A stretch of 64,000 nt of DNA from Mucilaginibacter robiniae. GTDB taxonomy: Bacteria > Bacteroidota > Bacteroidia > Sphingobacteriales > Sphingobacteriaceae. The DNA is taken from the NCBI RefSeq assembly GCF_012849215.1, contig NZ_CP051682.1, positions 3,844,001 through 3,908,000 of the forward strand, read 5' to 3'. This document shows, piece by piece, positions 58,230 to 64,000 of this stretch. Every line of letters begins with the position of its first letter. Within the stretch, counting starts at the first letter, position 1. The position numbers and the translations under genes were made by a program. The notes beneath the pieces are model-generated. The model was not told the origin of the DNA. It saw only the letters and a program-made list of their open reading frames with translations, and did no database searches.

Positions 58230-59666
58230 TCAAAGCGTATGCTGCTGCATTTTGGTGAGTTCAGTTATTAGTGGGTTTACCTGATTCATACTTTTAGCCA
58301 TTGAATTTTGCTTAGCTAATTGAATGGCTTTTTTTTGTTCAACCAGTGCTTCTTCATAAAAGCTTAGCCGATATAAAATGTGAGCTAAAGTGTCATAATA
58401 GGCCCAAGTATCGGGACTAAGTTCAATTGATCGTTTACTCCATACTAATGCTTTGCTAAGGTAATTAAGATTATGTGTATCCAATTTATAAAAATTATAA
58501 GCGGCATTGTTTAAAATATCGGCTACATCATTTATTGGATTACCAACACTAGAGCTGCTAATTAATGCTAATTTATGCTTGGTGGAGCCTGCACTATTTA
58601 TAGATGTATTACTCTTCTTTATCTCAGCATTTAGCGTTTTTATCCGAGTTGTACTATTTTGTTTTAATTCATTTAACGCTTTGACTTTTAATCTTCTAGC
58701 TGAATCTGCACTAATCCCCATATAATAGTTATCATAAAAATAGGAAGCTTGCCTGTAATAGTTAGCCGTGTCTTTTACAACATTGTAGTAATAGATTGTC
58801 TCTTCAGTAGCTGCTTTATTGCCTCTAGCATAATCGTTTGACCACGTACCTCGTACGAAGTTTGATAACTGTATAGCCAAGTTAAAGTTACGCGTTCTTA
58901 TTGCTTCATTACGGGTATTTACTATAATATGGTTGTTTATAGCTTTACGTATCTCTAATGGTTCAGTTTTGTAAATACTGTCAGTAATTTTACGATTACT
59001 AAAACATAAATTATAAGCCTTACCGTACGCTAAAGGACCTGCATTTAGAATAAATAGTACCTCATTGTAGTTGTTAAAGGCACCAATGGTTAACTTATCT
59101 ACATATTCGTCAACTAAATCAGCATTATTATATAAGCCAAACTTTTCTTTTAAAGCAATATACTCCTTCAGGGTAGCAGCATCAATTTTATGTTGTCGGC
59201 GTAGTGTTTCATATTTACTTATGTTTTTGTCTGATGCTTGCACCTTTAATGCTTGTTGCGCCATATCTAAGTAATACTGTCCTAAACTGTTGTTAAGAGA
59301 TAATCCTTTATATACAAGCCCACCTTCGGCATCAAAAAATAAATAAATAGGAAACTCCTTTGTCTCTAAAGGATAAATCTTTTTAAAAGATACGAATGTA
59401 GAATCAGAGTAGTTAAGTTTTACATTAATGAAAGTTCTATTATAGTATGCTGCTACCTGATGGTCTTCCAAACCTGATTTTATTATAACTATACCTGGTT
59501 TGGGAGGAATTGGATGTTGTATATCGATATATACAAAAATTGGTTTAGCATGTATTTTAGCATCATCTAAAGCGGTATTTATGTTATTGTAATACTTTAT
59601 AGTTTGGCTATGTAGTATACTATTGCAGCTTAACAACAGTAAAACAATTAATGCGATTTTTCTCAT
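58230..59666 (-). CDS. Exported thioredoxin-fold protein with TPR-like C-terminus
   Basis: A 478-residue protein with a signal peptide (about 1-20, LLLLSCNSILHSQ). The first 150 residues look like a thioredoxin fold: NINTALDDAKIHAKPIFVYIDI, then strands VAAYYNRTFINVKLNY and FPIYLFFDAEGGLVYKG. The CxxC site is replaced by a Pro-rich IQHPIPPKPGI, so it is not a redox enzyme. The C-terminal part is helical with a TPR-like end (LSKALVWSKRSIELSPDTWAYYDTLAHILYRLSFYEEALVEQKKAI). Probably a binding protein; unknown partner. Confidence 0.7.
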   Translation of the reverse strand: MRKIALIVLLLLSCNSILHSQTIKYYNNINTALDDAKIHAKPIFVYIDIQHPIPPKPGIVIIKSGLEDHQVAAYYNRTFINVKLNYSDSTFVSFKKIYPLETKEFPIYLFFDAEGGLVYKGLSLNNSLGQYYLDMAQQALKVQASDKNISKYETLRRQHKIDAATLKEYIALKEKFGLYNNADLVDEYVDKLTIGAFNNYNEVLFILNAGPLAYGKAYNLCFSNRKITDSIYKTEPLEIRKAINNHIIVNTRNEAIRTRNFNLAIQLSNFVRGTWSNDYARGNKAATEETIYYYNVVKDTANYYRQASYFYDNYYMGISADSARRLKVKALNELKQNSTTRIKTLNAEIKKSNTSINSAGSTKHKLALISSSSVGNPINDVADILNNAAYNFYKLDTHNLNYLSKALVWSKRSIELSPDTWAYYDTLAHILYRLSFYEEALVEQKKAIQLAKQNSMAKSMNQVNPLITELTKMQQHTL

Positions 59667-59730
59667 GATAAGTATGATAATTTAGGATGCTTAAATATAT
59701 CTATTCTTTTCTAGAGAATGTAAGCTAAAC

Positions 59731-59764
59731 AAAAAAAGCTCCTGTTTATACAGGAGCTTTTTTT
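59731..59764 (-). terminator. Terminator of the small anchored protein gene
   Basis: Fifteen-bp stem with arms AAAAAAAGCTCCTGT and complement, TTAT loop; seven T follow on either strand. It serves the gene at 59783 on the minus strand. Confidence 0.8.
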
Positions 59765-59782
59765 ATAGTAAATATGATATTA

Positions 59783-60124
59783 TTACAGAATCAGGATCAG
59801 CACAAGTATGATGATAATGATAGCACCTACTGAAAGGTAAACACCACCGCCACCTAGTGCATTGGCTTCTTTCTTCATGCTTTTCAGCTCTGACTTCAGC
59901 TCTTTACGTTCAGCTTTGTTCAGGCTTGATTTATCCATGGCTTTGATTTCGTTAACACGCTCTTTAATCTCGTCAACGCGAGCTTGTTTCTGCTCTGTAG
60001 TCATGGCGGCAACAACTTCTTTGTTTACTTTGCCATTTTCATCAATTACAGTTGAAGCTTGTGAAGTAAAAGCTCCCAGGCTTAACATCAGGGTTGCAGC
60101 TAATAAATAAATTTTCTTTTTCAT
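59783..60124 (-). CDS. Small exported coiled-coil protein with C-terminal membrane segment
   Basis: A 113-residue protein: signal peptide (1-23, LSLGAFTSQAS), a charged helix of about 55 residues rich in Lys/Glu (QKQARVDEIKERVNEIKAMD, AERKELKSELKSMKKEA), a GGGG hinge and a final membrane helix YLSVGAIIIIILVLILIL. The layout is that of small envelope proteins common in Bacteroidota. No function known. Confidence 0.75.
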   Translation of the reverse strand: MKKKIYLLAATLMLSLGAFTSQASTVIDENGKVNKEVVAAMTTEQKQARVDEIKERVNEIKAMDKSSLNKAERKELKSELKSMKKEANALGGGGVYLSVGAIIIIILVLILIL

Positions 60125-60201
60125 ACGTGGGTATTGATTAAGTGTAATTATTAGTAATACTCTAACAATACTATAATGTTTTAGAAAATGTCAAAATATT
60201 G

Positions 60202-61068
60202 TCAGATGCTAATGTAATAAGGAGCTTCAAATACATGTCCTGGTTCTAATTTTTGTATAGCAGGCTTCTGGCTAATATCAGTTGCAGGGGTTGCGTCATC
60301 TGCATAGCCTAACCAAGGTTCAATACAAACAAAATTGGCATCTGGCTTAGCCCATATACCTAAATGTTTATAATGTGGGTATTCAACAGATAAGGTATGT
60401 TCATGCAATTTAGATTTTATAGTAATTTGTTTAGATTGGATGTTCTTGAAGACCAAAGCATCATCTTTAAATAAACCTTGAGTTAAAGGCAATTGGTTTC
60501 CCTGTAAAACAACAGGTAAAGTTTGTCCCGTAAAATATCCTTCAGCAGATAATAAATGCTTTTCTAGCTTTTCAGTTAATTCAAATTCTAAATAATAATC
60601 TTCATACTGGCCTTGGTTGCCCATAGGTACATTGAAGGCCGGATGCCCGCCAACGGAAAAGTAAATAGTTTGTGTATCTGAATTAATTACTTTGTAGGTA
60701 ATGCGCAATGCATTATCCAGCAAATCATAAATTACATGAAAAATGAATTTATAAGGATAAGCTGCCAGCGTGGTTTCACTGTAAGATAATGAGAAATCAG
60801 CACGAGTACTAATAGCCTCCACTAACCTGAATGTTGATTGACGAGCAAAACCATGGCGTGCTAATGCGTATTGTTTACTGTTAACATGTAACTGATTATC
60901 TACCAAACCTCCTACTACAGGGAATAAATTAGGCGCATGCCAAGGCCATACTTGTGCATCAGCCTGCCACAAGTGCTCAATTTGAGCGGCTTTATTATAA
61001 ATGGAAGTAAGTTGCGCACCTTGTGAACTGATTATAACTTTCAGGTATTCATTTTCAATGGTAGTCAT
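60202..61068 (-). CDS. Aldose 1-epimerase family protein (LacX-like)
   Basis: A 288-residue cytoplasmic protein starting at the ATG at 61068 (MTTIENEYLKVIISSQGAQL); the longer frame adds 15 residues with no support. It has the mutarotase superfamily fold: APNLFPVVGGL (as in LacX/YihR), KQYALARHGFAR with the first catalytic His, FSVGGHPAFNVPM with the second His, and CIEPWLGYADD with the catalytic Glu. Unlike the enzyme at 19598 it has no export signal. Probable sugar mutarotase of unknown specificity. Confidence 0.87.
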   Translation of the reverse strand: MTTIENEYLKVIISSQGAQLTSIYNKAAQIEHLWQADAQVWPWHAPNLFPVVGGLVDNQLHVNSKQYALARHGFARQSTFRLVEAISTRADFSLSYSETTLAAYPYKFIFHVIYDLLDNALRITYKVINSDTQTIYFSVGGHPAFNVPMGNQGQYEDYYLEFELTEKLEKHLLSAEGYFTGQTLPVVLQGNQLPLTQGLFKDDALVFKNIQSKQITIKSKLHEHTLSVEYPHYKHLGIWAKPDANFVCIEPWLGYADDATPATDISQKPAIQKLEPGHVFEAPYYISI

Positions 61069-61153
61069 GCTGATAGATATAGGAAGTAATGATTGTATAA
61101 CCAAACAGCTCAAGCACTTGTTTGCTTAAGCTGTTGCTTGAACAAAGATGATT

Positions 61154-61966
61154 TTAAAAGCTAGGTGTTTTGATATTAGCTTTTATTATTGAATCTTTTT
61201 GCATAGGGGAGAGCTTATAATTGTAGTGAAATAAAGCTCCTTCAAAATCACCATAAGATGGATTAGGCAATATAATGTACCTGCTGCCAAATTTAGACAA
61301 TAAGTTTACCGTAGCTGCTTGACGATTTAGTTCGGCCGGATGGCTGTCGTAAGCTGCATCAAAATCGGGCAAGTTGTCGCCGCATAGCAGGGCAATGGTA
61401 TAGTTTTTTAATACTTGCTGTCTACGGCTTTCCTTGCTGGAGCTACCTGTTTTTAATAGCAAATGTTCATTATCAGCATAAGGCATTTGGTAACGTTGTA
61501 AATTCTTTAAGGTACCTGTGCGCTCGTCTTCATCACGATTAGTAATATAAAAAACGGTAACACCTTTAGAAGCTGCGTATTTAAAAAATGAAGGTGCACC
61601 CGCTACTGTGTCACATTGTGCTAGGGCAGTCCACTGCTTCCAGGTAGCGGCATCATAATCCTGATTGTGAACAGCACGTTGAACATCGTAAGGGCTGTTA
61701 TCCAGTACAGTTTCATCTATATCAGTTACTATAGCGTAGGGCTTACCCGGAGATTGCTTAATAATTTCATCTAAACGTAGTTTAGCAATGTTATAAGCCT
61801 GAAAGCACAATGCATGGTACTCGGCTGAACGTTGCTGCCACAAAGAAGCCCAAACTTTGCCGCTGTTAGCGATAGAGGCATTAGTAGGCGTAATGATAGT
61901 TTTTCGGGCAGTGCTGCATGCAGCTAATAATGCAAGTCCGGATATCAATAAAAAGGTTCTTTTCAT
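61154..61966 (-). CDS. Class-C acid phosphatase-like lipoprotein, e(P4) family
   Basis: A 270-residue lipoprotein (lipobox LAAC, Cys 17). The HAD motif I is D82-x-D84 in IVTDIDETVLDNSPYD, motif II is in FYITNRDED, a conserved Lys precedes, and LLCGDNLPDFD is motif III/IV. This is the H. influenzae e(P4)/Hel type, a 5'-nucleotidase that dephosphorylates NMN or nucleotides at the outer membrane. It probably helps take up nucleosides. Monocistronic, ending 40 bp after the epimerase gene start. Confidence 0.9.
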   Translation of the reverse strand: MKRTFLLISGLALLAACSTARKTIITPTNASIANSGKVWASLWQQRSAEYHALCFQAYNIAKLRLDEIIKQSPGKPYAIVTDIDETVLDNSPYDVQRAVHNQDYDAATWKQWTALAQCDTVAGAPSFFKYAASKGVTVFYITNRDEDERTGTLKNLQRYQMPYADNEHLLLKTGSSSKESRRQQVLKNYTIALLCGDNLPDFDAAYDSHPAELNRQAATVNLLSKFGSRYIILPNPSYGDFEGALFHYNYKLSPMQKDSIIKANIKTPSF

Positions 61967-62013
61967 GCAGTTACTGATGAATATGGGTAGTCAATTTTTT
62001 CATCAGTAAAAGT

Positions 62014-62044
62014 AAAAAAAGCTGCCATTATAATGGCAGCCTTG
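62014..62044 (-). terminator. Terminator of msrA
   Basis: A 20-bp palindrome GCTGCCATTA/TAATGGCAGC (62021-62040) followed on the minus strand by seven T. It lies 15 bp downstream of the msrA stop. Confidence 0.8.
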
Positions 62045-62059
62045 TTATGTTCAAATCTT

Positions 62060-62605
62060 TTACAGTAGCTCGGTCTTAATTTTTTCGGTGAACTCCTTAG
62101 CAAATTTGTTCATTTTGGGTTGTATAACAAAAGCGCAGTAGGGCTTCATAGGGTTATCTACAAAGTAATTTTGATGATAATCCTCAGCCTTGTAAAACTC
62201 TTCGGCCGGTACAATTTGAGTAACAATGGGTTTGTCAAATACCTGTTCGTCTGTTAAACGCTTAATCATAGCTTCAGCTTGTTGCTTTTGCTCTTCATTG
62301 TGGTAAAAAACAGCCGATCGGTATTGGGTGCCTACATCATTACCTTGCTGGTTCAGGGTAGTAGGGTTGTGTGTTTTAAAGAATACCAGTAACAAGTCAT
62401 CAAAGCTTACCTGATCGGCATCGTACTCAATTTCAATTACCTCAGCATGGCCGGTATCACCGTTGCATACTTCCATGTAAGTCGGGTTTTCAGTTTGGCC
62501 TCCGGTATATCCCGAAACTACTGATTGTACCCCATGTATAGTTTGAAAAATGGCCTCAGTGCACCAAAAACAGCCGCCGCCAAATGTAGCTTTTTGTATG
62601 TTCAT
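62060..62605 (-). CDS. msrA: Peptide-methionine (S)-S-oxide reductase
   Basis: A 181-residue enzyme that repairs oxidised methionine. The start at 62605 gives MNIQKATFGGGCFWCTEAIF, with the catalytic Cys 12 in GGGCFWC (C15 follows). Other signatures are VVSGYTGGQTENPTYMEV, GHAEVIEIEYD and GTQYRSAVFYHNEEQ. The extended frame from 62704 runs through the preceding terminator and is not credible. No MsrB domain is fused. Confidence 0.95.
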   Translation of the reverse strand: MNIQKATFGGGCFWCTEAIFQTIHGVQSVVSGYTGGQTENPTYMEVCNGDTGHAEVIEIEYDADQVSFDDLLLVFFKTHNPTTLNQQGNDVGTQYRSAVFYHNEEQKQQAEAMIKRLTDEQVFDKPIVTQIVPAEEFYKAEDYHQNYFVDNPMKPYCAFVIQPKMNKFAKEFTEKIKTELL

Positions 62606-62668
62606 GCCTGTATGTTGCAAATGCTGTACCAAAGCCATATTAGCAGCAGGATACAGCTCTAAAATACA

Positions 62669-62699
62669 AAAGCCCGACTTTACAGTTGGGCTTTGTTTT
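62669..62699 (-). terminator. Terminator of the lipoprotein gene
   Basis: Stem AAAGCCCGACT/AGTTGGGCTTT (one G-T pair) with a short loop; followed on the minus strand by TGTATTTTAG. It separates the lipoprotein gene from msrA. Confidence 0.6.
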
Positions 62700-62727
62700 A
62701 ACATCCAGCAATGTTGTTGGTTTAGAA

Positions 62728-63774
62728 TTACTGGTATTGTATATAAATAGGTTGCGGTTTGTATTTCAATACTTCTTCAGGCGTAAGCATGTGATGCGGT
62801 GCCTTTTTCAAATCGTTTTTATAGAATAACTTAAAACCGGTGAATTGTACGGGCTCAGGGAAAATAAAGTTACGGTAAGTGCCTAGTTTTAAATCAGGTT
62901 CTCCCCAGCCATCCATGTTCATTACCAGCTGTACTTGTTTATGCAGCTTGATATTCTGGTAGTTAGTCACCATTTTTCGGGTAAAACGATGTACAATTAA
63001 AATTTTAGGCGGCAAGTGATATTTATCTACTAAGTTAGCTAAATAGTTAGAAACATAGTTCACATCTGCCGCATCATAAGTGCCAATTTTGGTTCCTGGT
63101 TTATGGCCATCTTTCATCGAAAACTCTGGATCCATACCAAAGTGTACCTGTGGCATAGCTAAATATTTTTCCAGTAATGGTAGTTCAGCCTGTATGGTAC
63201 TTGATGCTACTTGCACATCTAAGAACACGATAGCGTTCGCTTTTTTAGCCATTACCAAAATGGTATCAATTTGCTTGAATGGCATGCGATAACGGTATTT
63301 GCCATCTTTACCTGGAGCTCCTTGGGCTACTACTGCAATGTAATGTAAAGCAGGTTGTACAGGTGTTTGAGGATCCGCTTTCTCCCAGTTTTTTGCTTCG
63401 CCTTTTAGCTTAGCCAGCATTTCGTTAGGAGGGAGTTCACCTAAAATGCCCATTTTTTTCGAAAATAAGTTACCGTAAAAAGCTACTACACGCTTAAAGG
63501 GTAGTATAGCACCGTTTACCGGATAAGGTGCATTTTTTACAGGCCATCGACCTGTTGTATCCCCATGTGCCAAACGCTTCATCAAGCTATCGTATTTGGC
63601 TTTATCCAGTTCAGGGTACACGGCTTTAGTAGTAACTACAGTATCAGTGGTTACGGTACTAGTTGTCGTTGTTGTAGTTTTGGCTGATGACTTACTGTTT
63701 TCAGTACAATTAGAAAGTAAAGCTACAGATGATAATAGGATGGAAGAAGAAAACAGTAACTGTTTGATTTTCAT
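62728..63774 (-). CDS. Lipoprotein of unknown function
   Basis: A 348-residue lipoprotein with lipobox LSNC (Cys 23) and a Ser/Thr/Lys-rich linker (about 26-48). The rest looks like an alpha/beta fold, perhaps a TIM barrel: RVVAFYGNLFSKKMGILGE, IVFLDVQVA, VHFGMDPEFSM, ILIVHRFTRKM, QLVMNMDGWG. The acidic residues after the strands (VFLD, FGMDPEF) could form a hydrolase site, as in glycoside hydrolases, but I do not recognise the family. Function not assigned. Confidence 0.7.
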   Translation of the reverse strand: MKIKQLLFSSSILLSSVALLSNCTENSKSSAKTTTTTTSTVTTDTVVTTKAVYPELDKAKYDSLMKRLAHGDTTGRWPVKNAPYPVNGAILPFKRVVAFYGNLFSKKMGILGELPPNEMLAKLKGEAKNWEKADPQTPVQPALHYIAVVAQGAPGKDGKYRYRMPFKQIDTILVMAKKANAIVFLDVQVASSTIQAELPLLEKYLAMPQVHFGMDPEFSMKDGHKPGTKIGTYDAADVNYVSNYLANLVDKYHLPPKILIVHRFTRKMVTNYQNIKLHKQVQLVMNMDGWGEPDLKLGTYRNFIFPEPVQFTGFKLFYKNDLKKAPHHMLTPEEVLKYKPQPIYIQYQ

Positions 63775-63902
63775 GTTAGTGATTTACGTTTTGATGCTGT
63801 GGCATCGAAAACGTGGTATTGTAAATAAAGTATTATGCTAGTAATGAAATATTTTGCTTGTTAAAGCGTTGTAAATATAACTATTGCTTTAAATACTTGA
63901 TA

Positions 63903-64000
63903 TTAAATTTTATAAAACTTTCCAAACACGCCTAAAGGTAATTTAGAACCAGCAGTAGCCTGTAAATACAATTCGCCAATTTCCAGATTTTGCACTAGTG
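63903..64000 (-). CDS. 3' end of a gene extending beyond the window
   Basis: On the minus strand one frame is open from the window edge to a TAA at 63903-63905, giving 31 residues (LVQNLEIGELYLQATAGSKL, then PLGVFGKFYKI). Only the last codons are seen, so the product cannot be named. It probably belongs to a minus-strand gene starting outside the window. Confidence 0.45.
   Translation of the reverse strand, partial: LVQNLEIGELYLQATAGSKLPLGVFGKFYKI

Overview
The window is chromosomal DNA of a Bacteroidota bacterium, most likely family Sphingobacteriaceae (Pedobacter/Mucilaginibacter-like). The evidence is: AT-rich intergenic DNA with TAnnTTTG-type -7 promoter elements and almost no Shine-Dalgarno sequences; DUF2807 head-GIN proteins, DUF2490 and DUF922 proteins; a large TPR protein next to an outer-membrane barrel; a Bacteroidetes-type 450-residue trigger factor with clpP and clpX; and many secreted exopeptidases and lipoproteins. 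There is no rRNA, tRNA, CRISPR array, insertion sequence or prophage that I can support. Most of the window is ordinary core or semi-core genome.

Layout. 1-6.8 kb: a barrel/TPR envelope pair on the minus strand, then a DUF922 protein and a quinone-oxidoreductase-like enzyme. 6.8-8.1 kb: a 1.3-kb AT-rich gap holding a strong terminator and the decayed remains of an RRM RNA-binding protein gene. 8.1-16.5 kb: a lone receiver protein, secreted M14 and M28 peptidases, a nucleotide-sugar epimerase, an SPL-type radical SAM protein and an SDR. 16.6-19.3 kb: an mlaE-mlaF-mlaD lipid transporter operon (minus strand). 19.6-28.4 kb: secreted mutarotase, large catalase, MFS carrier, pirin, aldehyde dehydrogenase and SDR. 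28.5-33.3 kb: AMP nucleosidase, clpX, clpP and tig, all on the minus strand. 33.5-40.0 kb: small lipoprotein, two head-GIN proteins, hydrolase, cystathionine beta-synthase-like enzyme, chorismate synthase and a DUF2490 protein.

40.3-43.6 kb is the most accessory-looking part: an AraC regulator, a FAD monooxygenase gene broken by one extra G in a G5 run, a vestige of a second AraC tail, and an intact Tet(X)-like flavin monooxygenase. 43.6-48.7 kb: M1 peptidase, CocE/NonD hydrolase and DoxX-like membrane protein. 48.9-54.3 kb: lipoamide dehydrogenase, CrtZ-like hydroxylase, a DHA2 efflux pump with its MarR regulator (a palindrome overlies the promoter), cytidine deaminase and an SGNH hydrolase. 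54.3-64 kb: small secreted proteins, topoisomerase IV subunit A, a thioredoxin-fold/TPR protein, an aldose-epimerase family protein, an e(P4)-type phosphatase, MsrA, a lipoprotein of unknown function and the 3' end of one more gene.

I do not see a convincing new multi-gene defence or mobile system. The points most worth a second look are the Tet(X)-like locus and its broken neighbour, the RRM pseudogene, the heptanucleotide word arrays in two intergenic regions, the MarR-type operator, and a possible terminator/antiterminator between clpP and clpX.
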